Source: an uncultured Alphaproteobacteria bacterium (lineage in GTDB: Bacteria > Pseudomonadota > Alphaproteobacteria > HIMB59). From it: a DNA stretch of 64,000 nucleotides. The stretch's first letter is position 1, and every line of letters starts with the position of its first letter. A model generated the notes under the pieces. That model worked only from the letters and a program-made list of their open reading frames with translations, made no database searches and had not been told where the DNA came from. Shown here in pieces: positions 18,324 to 26,426 of the stretch. A program made the translations under genes and the position numbers. Where the stretch lies: positions 1 through 64,000 of the forward strand of contig CACMWX010000003.1 of assembly GCA_902617515.1 (NCBI GenBank), given 5' to 3'.

Positions 18324-19025
18324 TTATTGTCCATTAACTCTCATGTCTTGTATTGCTGCTTTGTAAATTATTAAACCAAAAACTATTTTATTTAAAAAGT
18401 CTGCTAAATTATAAATCACATTAACACTATTGGGGTCAATGCCCCCGCCCAAATGCTCTATGAAATATCCCATTGGATATATAGCCCATCCAATTGTAAT
18501 AATAAGTCTGTTCGAGAAGAAAACCATTTGTACATTTTCGTTTCCGCATCTAGCATTTGCTCTTCCGGCCTCTCCAACATATAGCTCACCGAGGATGTAC
18601 AACCATCCAGCTAACCAAACAATGAAACCTAATGTCTTGCTCATATAACCCGCTGCACCTAAGAAACCTGCTACAACAAAAACTAAAGTTCCAACCAATA
18701 ATCTCCAGAACATGCCTTGTTTAACTTTGACAACTGACATAAGCATTGCATAAAAAATAAGCACAAGCATTGGAAAGTTAAGAAACCAATCTATATATCT
18801 TAATAAAGTTGGGGCGGTACCGCTGACTACCCAAAGATTTTTTACGAAGAAATAATGTATAGAGGACATCAAACATACAACAGCTATCATTGTCATCGGT
18901 GTATGAAATCTCGAGCTTACTTTGCTGCGCTCAAAAAAGAAAAATAAGGTGGCACCAATCATGCCAACAGAAATTAACCAGAAAGACCCCCCTACAATGT
19001 CGTAAGGGAGAAGCATTTTATTCAT
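18324..19025 (-). CDS. Microbial rhodopsin of the proteorhodopsin family with altered proton-path residues
   Basis: A 233-residue seven-helix protein. The retinal lysine is Lys213 in NLADFLNKIVFG, with counter-ion Asp209. Helix C reads RYIDWFLNFPMLVLIFY: Arg76 and Asp79 match Arg94 and the acceptor Asp97 of proteorhodopsin, His57 matches His75, and Leu87 matches the green-tuning Leu105. Asn83 replaces Thr101 and Ile90 replaces the proton-donor Glu108, giving a D-N-I motif in place of D-T-E. Helix F keeps GWAIYPMGYF. No signal peptide is visible. Loss of the donor predicts a slow photocycle, hence a sensor or a modified pump. It heads the run with flotillin and dimethylformamidase. No carotenoid or retinal-synthesis gene is in the window. 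Confidence 0.95.
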   Translation of the reverse strand: MNKMLLPYDIVGGSFWLISVGMIGATLFFFFERSKVSSRFHTPMTMIAVVCLMSSIHYFFVKNLWVVSGTAPTLLRYIDWFLNFPMLVLIFYAMLMSVVKVKQGMFWRLLVGTLVFVVAGFLGAAGYMSKTLGFIVWLAGWLYILGELYVGEAGRANARCGNENVQMVFFSNRLIITIGWAIYPMGYFIEHLGGGIDPNSVNVIYNLADFLNKIVFGLIIYKAAIQDMRVNGQ

Positions 19026-19149
19026 TAAAACTTATTCCTCTTAAGTACATATTACCCGTCCTCTTTAACTAATAATAATTTTTGTTTCATATTTTGAAAT
19101 AAATATTCATTGTAAAAACGACAAAATCTGTTGATTAAAAACATTTTTT
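19026..19149 (-). promoter_or_regulatory. Leader and presumed promoter region of the rhodopsin operon
   Basis: This 124-bp AT-rich gap separates the rhodopsin start codon from the stop codon of the upstream permease. An AGAGGAAT ribosome site precedes the ATG. A TTTACA box followed 17 bp later by AATATG on the minus strand is only a weak promoter match. No terminator hairpin was found for the upstream operon, so read-through into the rhodopsin gene cannot be excluded. Confidence 0.4.
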
Positions 19150-20541
19150 TTATATTTGCTCCCTAATATGGGGTGCTCTAGAGTAAAGAGCAACAAGAGG
19201 CAAAATAAGAAGACCAAATATAAATTGTTGACCCTCAAAACTTAAACCTAGTCCTGCCAAAAATGTACTAATGACTTGAAGTGCAAGAACACCGATTACT
19301 GTAAATCCGTATCCTCCATATCCGCCTAATAAGGAAGTTCCTCCTACAGCCACAGCTGCCACTGTTAAAAATAAATATTGATCACCTACACCAATGAACC
19401 CTCCACCACTCCAACCCAGCAACATTGCTCCAGTTGCTGCAGAAGTAAACCCACTAATGACATAAACTCCAACCCAATAGGCTCTCTCAGAAATTGATAA
19501 TCTGTCAGCAGATAACCTTTTTCCACCAACAGCATATAAGTTTCTTCCCCACTTAGTGTGTCTTAGTCCAACAATTAACAAAATTGAAATCAATATCCAA
19601 ATTAAGATAACTGGAGGTATTGGAAGACCAAAAAATTTTCCATTTAATGAAGCTAGGTTTTTTAACCAGTCTGGAACTACACCGAACACAGTTCCACCTG
19701 TAACAGTGGGAAGTGATACCAATATCTGTACTCCACCTACTACCATGAAGCCAACTCCAAGCGTAACTATTAATGATTGTCCTTGGAGATTAAAACTTAT
19801 CAAACCATTGAAAAGCCCGACGATCGTACCAAAAGCAAGAATAACTATAAACGCAAGCCAAGGAGGAACTCCAAGTGAAATAAGTGACATTAATCCTAAA
19901 TTAGTTGCGCCAATTAAAAATGGTATTGATAAATCTAGGCCGCCTAACATCACAACTAATGTTTGTCCAATAGTTGCAAGCCCTAAGAAAGAAGCAAAAA
20001 CCAACATAGATTTAATATTCTGCAATGATAAGAAGCCATCAATAGAAACTGATCCGATTATAAAAAGACCAACTAACACTGCGACTCCTATTATCACGCT
20101 CTTATTAATATTTAAAAATTTGTATGCAAGAAATGCTAAGATTAAGAAACCTAATAGTATGATTGCTGATACGACTGTTCTACCTGAGAAGAACCCGGGT
20201 ACCAAAAAACACAGTAGTATAAAAAGACCTAAAAGAAGTAAAAATCCTGTAACAGCTATCCAGTTCTTTGCAATAAGGTCCCAAAAAAGGCTTCTTTTGC
20301 TTGTGGTTTCAGTAGTTTCAGGAGGTTGAGATCCATCTTCCTTTACTAAAGATCGATAAGACCATCTAACTAAGAAAAAATGCCATCCCCAAAGAATAAT
20401 GGCAACAACTGCTACAGAGTAAAATGCAACCTGTATCCAATCAGTTCTATCTACATAACCAAGAACTGCGGTACCTATCCCAGCAGCAACGGCAAAAAGA
20501 ATTCCAAGTCCTTTTAAAAAATTATGAGTTCTTTTCTCCAT
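19150..20541 (-). CDS. CUT2-type (RbsC-like) ABC permease with N-terminal membrane extension
   Basis: A 463-residue permease. The C-terminal 320 residues match RbsC-type permeases, including GLDLSIPFLIGATNLG, LVTLGVGFMVVGG and the cytoplasmic-loop stretch GRNLYAVGGKRLSADRLSI. Before them lies an extension of about 145 residues with four or five extra helices and a charged loop (residues about 65-85). Typical family members are 320-350 residues. It begins 3 nt after the second, even longer permease gene, so the pair probably makes a heterodimeric channel served by the binding protein at 25254 and the ATPase at 26427. Confidence 0.87.
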   Translation of the reverse strand: MEKRTHNFLKGLGILFAVAAGIGTAVLGYVDRTDWIQVAFYSVAVVAIILWGWHFFLVRWSYRSLVKEDGSQPPETTETTSKRSLFWDLIAKNWIAVTGFLLLLGLFILLCFLVPGFFSGRTVVSAIILLGFLILAFLAYKFLNINKSVIIGVAVLVGLFIIGSVSIDGFLSLQNIKSMLVFASFLGLATIGQTLVVMLGGLDLSIPFLIGATNLGLMSLISLGVPPWLAFIVILAFGTIVGLFNGLISFNLQGQSLIVTLGVGFMVVGGVQILVSLPTVTGGTVFGVVPDWLKNLASLNGKFFGLPIPPVILIWILISILLIVGLRHTKWGRNLYAVGGKRLSADRLSISERAYWVGVYVISGFTSAATGAMLLGWSGGGFIGVGDQYLFLTVAAVAVGGTSLLGGYGGYGFTVIGVLALQVISTFLAGLGLSFEGQQFIFGLLILPLVALYSRAPHIREQI

Positions 20542-20544
20542 TTA

Positions 20545-22818
20545 CTAAACTTTTCTATCTTCTGATAGACCTCCCCATTTTTCAAGTCCTTCTTGAGATT
20601 TTAATTTTATTTTATAAACACCAAACGCTTGCCATATCAGAGGTGAAATAGCTATTCCAATTGCTGTAATTAAAATCATTTTCCAATAAGGATAACCAAT
20701 TGCGAAGAACATCGCAGACCATGTTAATGCAGCTATACTTAAGATAGCAATGTAAGGTCTGAACCTAGCAAATGATATTTTTGCTCCCATTGTTAAATAT
20801 GTAAAAAATTGAAATACAAATATTGCAAATATAATTAGTGCTGCTTCTTTAAGCCAAGTAACATCACTTGTGATAAATTCACCGCGGATAGGTCTTGTAT
20901 AGTTTATTGATGATGTATCGCCAACAATTAATTCTGTAATAATTGGAGAGTAAAACTTACTTCCATCATCAGTAATAATTGTTCCAGATGGTGAGGCTAA
21001 AAAGTATACAGCGAGTATTGCTAATACACCGAGGAAAATAATGAAAACATTATTTAAATTGATATTCGAGAAAAGAGTTGGTGCCGTGAGTAAAAAAAGT
21101 AAAAATAAAATTAGTATTACAGCGTATCCATCTATCCCAAAGAAACTCTGTCTATTTGATTCAATTCCGTAATAAGATATTGCAGCAAATACAATAAATG
21201 AAATTGCTATTGCAAATAATACCAATGTTTGTGTTTTGATTTCTTTTCTAAATCTTGGCATAGCAATTATTACTATCGCAGATGTAAAGAAAACTATTCC
21301 TCCTAAAGTTGCGACAGCGTAAGCGAAGCCAACCAAAGCGCTCGAGGAAGATGAAAAATCAGGCAATCCTGCACCAACTCTTAGATATTCAGATGTAAAA
21401 TACTGAGGAGCATAATTTAAAATATATTGTAAGTTGGTACCCAAATCAGCGTTAACGAAATAAGCCTCTCTTGTGCCACTCCAAACACAACCGAAGAAAA
21501 TAACAATTGCTGCGATAATAAAAGACACTGTTGGGCCATCTCTATGTTTAACAAGCAAATAGACGAGATAAATCAAGGCTGCTATTCCAATAGCAATAAA
21601 CATCCACACTGTAGAATTTCCACCCTCTGCGCATGCCTTACCTGTGATTAAACAGTCACTCCCGGACTCAAGAGCTTTTTCAAAAATCTCAGCATCTTTA
21701 GATTTACCTCCAAAACCTCCCACAGTCCCTCTAGTTACTTGATCAAATTTCATATGAATTTGAACAGCAGCAGCACTTAATGTTCCAATAATAAAAAATA
21801 CAAAAACTGATAAATTTTTGAATGCTTTTTGAATATAAGGAAGTGCAATAAGTATTAAAAGAGAAGCCACCAATACCGCACCATATGATAAGTCTGTTAC
21901 GAAACTTTGAAATCTTTCAAACCTAAAAGTTGATAGAATAAAATTTATCAAATAAATGTTAACTGAACCTAGAATAGCTCCAAACGCACCGCCTCTTCCA
22001 CCAATTAAACTTGACCCACCTAATACAAGTGCTGTAACTGCCATCAATGTATAAGTAGTACCTTGAGTTGGGTCTCCAGAACCAATTAAGCCTGTAAATG
22101 CAATAGCTGCCAGTGCAGCGTAAACTCCACCTATAATATGAGCGCCAATTCTTACGACGTAAATTCTCACTCCACTTGTATAAGCAGACTTTTCATCTGA
22201 ACCCATTAATTTTAAATGTTGCCAGTAAGCAGTATGAGTTAGTGCATACCAAATAAGTGTCGAGAAAATTAAAAGTATTAGTGTGGGCTGTACTACCTCA
22301 GTGCCAGCACTCCAAGATAACATCCAATCAGGTGCTCTTCCTCCTGGTCTTGGTAAAATAACTAAATTGATACCAGAGAAAGCAAGAAACATACTTAAGG
22401 CAACTATTATTGGTTGAACTCTGATAAAAATTACGATTAAAGCATAAAGAAATTGGTAAATTACTCCTATTGCAAGAGCACATATGAAATACGCAACTGG
22501 CGATTGAATATAACCTGCAGCATAAAGTTGTATTGTCGTTACATTAATAAAACCAATAAGTGGTCCTATTGATAAATCGACTGTTACTCTGCCGGCTAAA
22601 GCCAATGCAGTAAGAGCATAAGTAGCAAGAATAAGGGGTGTTGAAACCATAATTGCGGTTCCAATACCCGAGCCTGAAATAATTTGAGGTCCTCTAATCA
22701 TCGCAAAAATCATTAGGGCAAAAAATATAAATATTGGAACGATTAAGTATTTTGTTGACTGAGGATCAGAACCTGGAATTTGAGAGGGTTTTATTGCTGC
22801 TACAAGTTGATTAACCAT
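20545..22818 (-). CDS. Double-length CUT2-type ABC permease (757 residues)
   Basis: The first 330 residues are a recognisable RbsC-like permease: ALAGRVTVDLSIGPLIG, the loop YWQHLKLMGSDEKSAYTSGVRI, and GGSSLIGGRGGAFGAILG. They are followed by about 425 more residues with roughly nine or ten further predicted helices and a Cys-containing loop (near residues 385-400, EKALESGSDCLITGKACAEG). I recognise no family in the second half. The sequence shows no stop or frameshift, so this is a true long protein. It sits 5 nt after the biotin carboxylase gene and 3 nt before the partner permease. The extra half may act in gating, as a second transport unit or as a docking platform. Confidence 0.85.
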   Translation of the reverse strand: MVNQLVAAIKPSQIPGSDPQSTKYLIVPIFIFFALMIFAMIRGPQIISGSGIGTAIMVSTPLILATYALTALALAGRVTVDLSIGPLIGFINVTTIQLYAAGYIQSPVAYFICALAIGVIYQFLYALIVIFIRVQPIIVALSMFLAFSGINLVILPRPGGRAPDWMLSWSAGTEVVQPTLILLIFSTLIWYALTHTAYWQHLKLMGSDEKSAYTSGVRIYVVRIGAHIIGGVYAALAAIAFTGLIGSGDPTQGTTYTLMAVTALVLGGSSLIGGRGGAFGAILGSVNIYLINFILSTFRFERFQSFVTDLSYGAVLVASLLILIALPYIQKAFKNLSVFVFFIIGTLSAAAVQIHMKFDQVTRGTVGGFGGKSKDAEIFEKALESGSDCLITGKACAEGGNSTVWMFIAIGIAALIYLVYLLVKHRDGPTVSFIIAAIVIFFGCVWSGTREAYFVNADLGTNLQYILNYAPQYFTSEYLRVGAGLPDFSSSSSALVGFAYAVATLGGIVFFTSAIVIIAMPRFRKEIKTQTLVLFAIAISFIVFAAISYYGIESNRQSFFGIDGYAVILILFLLFLLTAPTLFSNINLNNVFIIFLGVLAILAVYFLASPSGTIITDDGSKFYSPIITELIVGDTSSINYTRPIRGEFITSDVTWLKEAALIIFAIFVFQFFTYLTMGAKISFARFRPYIAILSIAALTWSAMFFAIGYPYWKMILITAIGIAISPLIWQAFGVYKIKLKSQEGLEKWGGLSEDRKV

Positions 22819-22823
22819 TATTA

Positions 22824-24326
22824 TTAGTCAAAATATACGACTTTGATACCCCCTCTGTCAGACTGCGATCTTCCATGACCTACTTTAAGCTTATCTGTTT
22901 CAACAATTTTAATTCTCTTTGAGTCCAAATCAATATTTTTAGTAAAACCATTTTTAAAAGATGTCTTACTAATAAGAGTGTTTAAATTATTTTCGATATA
23001 TTTTGTGTTGTGTTTACCCTTTGTAAAGTTTTTGTCTTTGAGAAGACAAATTAAAAAGGGGATGTTTGTCTTAATACCTTCAATCTGGGTGCCCTCTAAA
23101 AATTTTATTAATTTGGATATAGCATCGTCTCGAATTAAGTCATGAGATATAATTTTTCCAATCATCGGATCATAATAGAAACTTACTTCATCTCTCTCAT
23201 CGTATCCCCAATCTAATCTTATGCCATTTGGTATTTTAGGAAATTTTAATTTATTTATTTTTCCTGGAGATGGTAAGAAATTTTGAGAAGGATCCTCTGC
23301 ATAAACTCTGCACTCAATTGAATGTCCATAAGTTTTAATTTTACTTTGATTTAAAAATTTATTTTTTCTATTAAAAGCAAAATTTATTTGCATGGAAATT
23401 AAATCATTATTTGTAACTAACTCTGTAACAGGATGTTCAACTTGAATTCTAGTATTCATCTCAAGAAAATAATATTTCATTTCTTGGACATCATATATAA
23501 ACTCTACAGTACCTGCTCCTTCGTATTTTACATCAGAAGATAATTTTACAGCGGCTTGAGCCATATTGTTAATTAATTCCCTATCTACTTCTGGTGCCGG
23601 AGACTCCTCAATTATCTTTTGATATCTTCTTTGCATAGAGCAATCTCTTTCGAACAGATGCACGGATCCTTTTGCACCAAATCCAAAAACTTGTATTTCG
23701 ATATGTCGGGCGTTGGTGATAAATTTCTCAATAAAAATATCTCCGTTACCAAAAGATTTTGCAGCAAGATTACTAGTTTTTTCAATTGCATTAGCTAGGT
23801 CTTTAAAGTTTTGGACGACGCTCATGCCTATCCCCCCACCACCAGCACTTGATTTTACAAGTAAAGGGTAACCTATTGCTTCACATTTTGTCTTAAGTTG
23901 TTCATCGCTTAATTTATGAACATTATTTATACCCGGACATATAGGTATATTGGAATTTAGGGCTAATTCACGAGCAATATCCTTATTTCCCATTGATTTT
24001 ATTGATTTTGGTTTAGGGCCAATCCATGTAATGCCTCTGTTTATGACCTCTTGAGCAAAAATGTCGTTTTCTGATAAAAAACCAAAACCAGGATGAATAG
24101 CATCCACATTTGATTTTGTAGCAATTTCTAAAATCTTATTGTAAGAAAGATAACTTTCCTGAGCTTTACTAGGTCCGATATAATAAGACTCGTCAGATAA
24201 TCTCACATGCTTTGAATTCTTATCTGCATCTGAATAAATAGCTACAGATTTGTGACCTAATATTTTACAACTTTTTATAATTCTATTTGCTATTTCACCG
24301 CGATTAGCAATTAAAATTTTTTTCAT
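22824..24326 (-). CDS. Biotin carboxylase subunit (AccC-like) of a biotin-dependent enzyme
   Basis: A 500-residue ATP-grasp biotin carboxylase. It starts KKILIANRGEIANRIIKSC, has the ATP-grasp glycine loop KSSAGGGGIGMS, and the catalytic segment FLEMNTRIQVEHPVTE. After about residue 445 a basic C-terminal tail is extra to the catalytic core. It overlaps pxpA by 4 bp and is followed by the importer permeases. A PxpB-like protein, a PxpC-like carboxyltransferase and a small biotinyl protein are in the divergent arm. The set equals the domains of urea carboxylase in split form, so it probably serves a dedicated enzyme rather than acetyl-CoA carboxylase. Confidence 0.92.
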   Translation of the reverse strand: MKKILIANRGEIANRIIKSCKILGHKSVAIYSDADKNSKHVRLSDESYYIGPSKAQESYLSYNKILEIATKSNVDAIHPGFGFLSENDIFAQEVINRGITWIGPKPKSIKSMGNKDIARELALNSNIPICPGINNVHKLSDEQLKTKCEAIGYPLLVKSSAGGGGIGMSVVQNFKDLANAIEKTSNLAAKSFGNGDIFIEKFITNARHIEIQVFGFGAKGSVHLFERDCSMQRRYQKIIEESPAPEVDRELINNMAQAAVKLSSDVKYEGAGTVEFIYDVQEMKYYFLEMNTRIQVEHPVTELVTNNDLISMQINFAFNRKNKFLNQSKIKTYGHSIECRVYAEDPSQNFLPSPGKINKLKFPKIPNGIRLDWGYDERDEVSFYYDPMIGKIISHDLIRDDAISKLIKFLEGTQIEGIKTNIPFLICLLKDKNFTKGKHNTKYIENNLNTLISKTSFKNGFTKNIDLDSKRIKIVETDKLKVGHGRSQSDRGGIKVVYFD

Positions 24327-25108
24327 TTCTTATCAACGATATAAGGCATTTTAGTATGATTGCCGTTTGAAGTTTTTTGTGGAATTTTTTTATCAGAGGA
24401 AATTTTTTCTCTCAGAGCCTTTAAGATTTCTACAGCATTAGGAGTGTCAGAGTGGACACAAATTGTTTCACATCCTACGACTACATCGTTTCCTTGAACA
24501 GTTTTAACTTTATTTTCATTCATTGCTCTTAAACAACGCTCCACGGCTCTATCAGTTGGATAATATTTATTTCGACCCTTGGCTATAACCAAATAACCTG
24601 TTTCATCATATTCCAAGTCAGAATAAAATTCTCCATAAAATTTTATTCCTCTTTCTTTGTATACTTTTTCATGAAAGGTATTAACCATTCCGAAAATACC
24701 AACATTAAAAATTTCAGCTGCGTCAGCAATTCCATGAGCCACATCTTCCTCTTTCGCGGAGACACCATATAAAGATCCATGAGGTTTGATATGGTTTAGT
24801 GGCATTCCATACTCATCTAGAAAGGCTTTGATAGCACCAGTTTGATACATCACAAGATTTTTGATTTCATCACGTTTCATTTTCATCGGCCTTCTTCCAA
24901 ATCCTACTAAGTCAGGATAGGCAGGGTGCGATCCAACTTTCACATCATATTTTTTTGCAAGCTCGACAGTTTTCCTCATTGTGTTTGGGTCTGAGGCGTG
25001 AAACCCACAGGCTACATTAGCAGCATCTATATAAGGCATTATTTCTTCGTCATCTGCGAAGGAGTAAATACCAAAACCCTCACCCATATCGCAATTCAAA
25101 TCGACCAT
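24323..25108 (-). CDS. pxpA: 5-oxoprolinase subunit A (LamB/YcsF family)
   Basis: A 261-residue protein with the strongly conserved LamB/YcsF start MVDLNCDMGEGFGIYSF, then IDAANVACGFHASDPNTM, VGSHPAYPDLVGFGRRPM and HIKPHGSLYG, which carry the conserved His/Asp residues. PxpA with PxpB and PxpC makes an ATP-dependent 5-oxoprolinase in E. coli. Here it is the first gene of the minus arm, divergent from the binding protein gene, and the PxpB and PxpC partners are in the plus arm. The last 20 residues are Lys-rich. Related lactams or other cyclic amides are alternative substrates. Confidence 0.93.
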   Translation of the reverse strand: MVDLNCDMGEGFGIYSFADDEEIMPYIDAANVACGFHASDPNTMRKTVELAKKYDVKVGSHPAYPDLVGFGRRPMKMKRDEIKNLVMYQTGAIKAFLDEYGMPLNHIKPHGSLYGVSAKEEDVAHGIADAAEIFNVGIFGMVNTFHEKVYKERGIKFYGEFYSDLEYDETGYLVIAKGRNKYYPTDRAVERCLRAMNENKVKTVQGNDVVVGCETICVHSDTPNAVEILKALREKISSDKKIPQKTSNGNHTKMPYIVDKK

Positions 25109-25253
25109 GAATAATAAATTCCTCTCATTTATAATTTACAGAAAATCAGGCTTTTATGTGAAAATCTTTTCCACATGTTGGAACAATTTTGCTTATATTT
25201 TTCAGAATATAGGTATTATTATAAATACTTATATAAGTAAGGAGGATAAAACT

Positions 25254-26414
25254 ATGATATTGCTTAAAAAGTTCATAGCTATTTTAGCTGTTAGTTTTGT
25301 CGGTGTCGCAGGTAACTTAAATGCTGACATTTTAGACGAAATTCCAGCTGATATTAGAGACTTCGTTTATAATCCTGACTTTATGGATCCTAACCAACCG
25401 CTTGGTGAAAGTGTATACAGAAATTGGAAAAGTGATAGACCACTTCCTTGGACTATCGGTTATGCAAGTTCTTACGCAGGTAATCTATGGAGAAAAGGTG
25501 TGATGGAGAGATTGTACGGTGACTATTTACCAAAAATGAAAGCAGCAGGTATTCTTAATGATATCGTTGTTACACAATCTAACCTAAAAGACGCGGTTCA
25601 AATTCAACAAATGAGACAGTTAACTGATCAAGGAGTTGACGGATTAATAGTCTGTTGCTCAAATCCTGTTGCATTAAATCCAACTATTGAGTATGCGTAT
25701 GGAAAAGGTGTTCCTACTGCATCAATGACAGGATACTTAACTTCAGAATATGCTATCAGTACATCTGTTAACTATAAATTAACCGGATATTATATTGCAC
25801 AATGGTTAGCAGAAACTATTGGTGGTGAAGGTAATGTTGTTATCATGGAAGGAATTCCTGGAACATCAGCATCTGACTCACAGCACCAAGGTATGCTAGA
25901 TGGATTTGCAGAATATCCAGATATTACCGTTGTTGCTGAAATTGCACACATGTGGACACCACAAATTGCTCAAGCTGAACTTCAAAAATGGTTATCAGCT
26001 AATACAATTGAAGTTGACGGATTTGCTGTTCAGTCTTCAGGAGAGTCCGGAGCACTTAACGCTCTAGAATCATCTGGAAGACCAATGGTCCCTATGGCTT
26101 TGGGTGGAGAAATTGGTGCATTCTGCTATTGGAGAAATAATCCAGACTTTATTGACAGAGCGGTCTATGCATGGCCTCCTGGAGATGATGCAGAGTTTGC
26201 GATGAATGTTCTTTTAAGAACTATGTATGGTCAGGGTCTTAAAATCCAGTCTATCTTAGTTCCTCCATATGAAGAAGATGTTGAGACTATTCAGTCATTT
26301 GTTCCTGAGGATTGTGACAGAAACTCAAGTGAGTTTAGAACTGTTGGAATTGAAAACTGGGCTAGTGATGAATACTTAAATAATTTCTTCGATCGTGGAG
26401 AAGCATTACTTTAA
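25254..26414 (+). CDS. Periplasmic sugar-type binding protein (type 1 fold, CUT2 importer)
   Basis: A 386-residue binding protein. The ATG at 25254 has AAGGAGG 9 nt upstream and gives a signal peptide MILLKKFIAILAVSFVG ending near Ala24; a longer in-frame reading from 25107 lacks both. The mature part has the alternating alpha/beta periplasmic-binding fold, with QQMRQLTDQGVDGLIVCCSNP and GEGNVVIMEGIPGTSASD segments. It is the first gene of the plus arm, 12 bp before the ATPase. Its ligand is probably what the PxpABC/biotin enzyme acts on, which is inference from linkage. Confidence 0.87.
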   Translation: MILLKKFIAILAVSFVGVAGNLNADILDEIPADIRDFVYNPDFMDPNQPLGESVYRNWKSDRPLPWTIGYASSYAGNLWRKGVMERLYGDYLPKMKAAGILNDIVVTQSNLKDAVQIQQMRQLTDQGVDGLIVCCSNPVALNPTIEYAYGKGVPTASMTGYLTSEYAISTSVNYKLTGYYIAQWLAETIGGEGNVVIMEGIPGTSASDSQHQGMLDGFAEYPDITVVAEIAHMWTPQIAQAELQKWLSANTIEVDGFAVQSSGESGALNALESSGRPMVPMALGGEIGAFCYWRNNPDFIDRAVYAWPPGDDAEFAMNVLLRTMYGQGLKIQSILVPPYEEDVETIQSFVPEDCDRNSSEFRTVGIENWASDEYLNNFFDRGEALL

Positions 26415-26426
26415 TTCAAGTAATTA

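Noticed and set aside
19556..20329. A 257-codon plus-strand open frame
   Set aside because: It lies fully antisense to a clear RbsC-like permease, has no ribosome site, and its composition is what the complement of membrane helices gives.
25107..25253. Upstream start for the binding protein at 25254
   Set aside because: It would put 49 residues in front of a clean signal peptide and would skip the strong AAGGAGG site.
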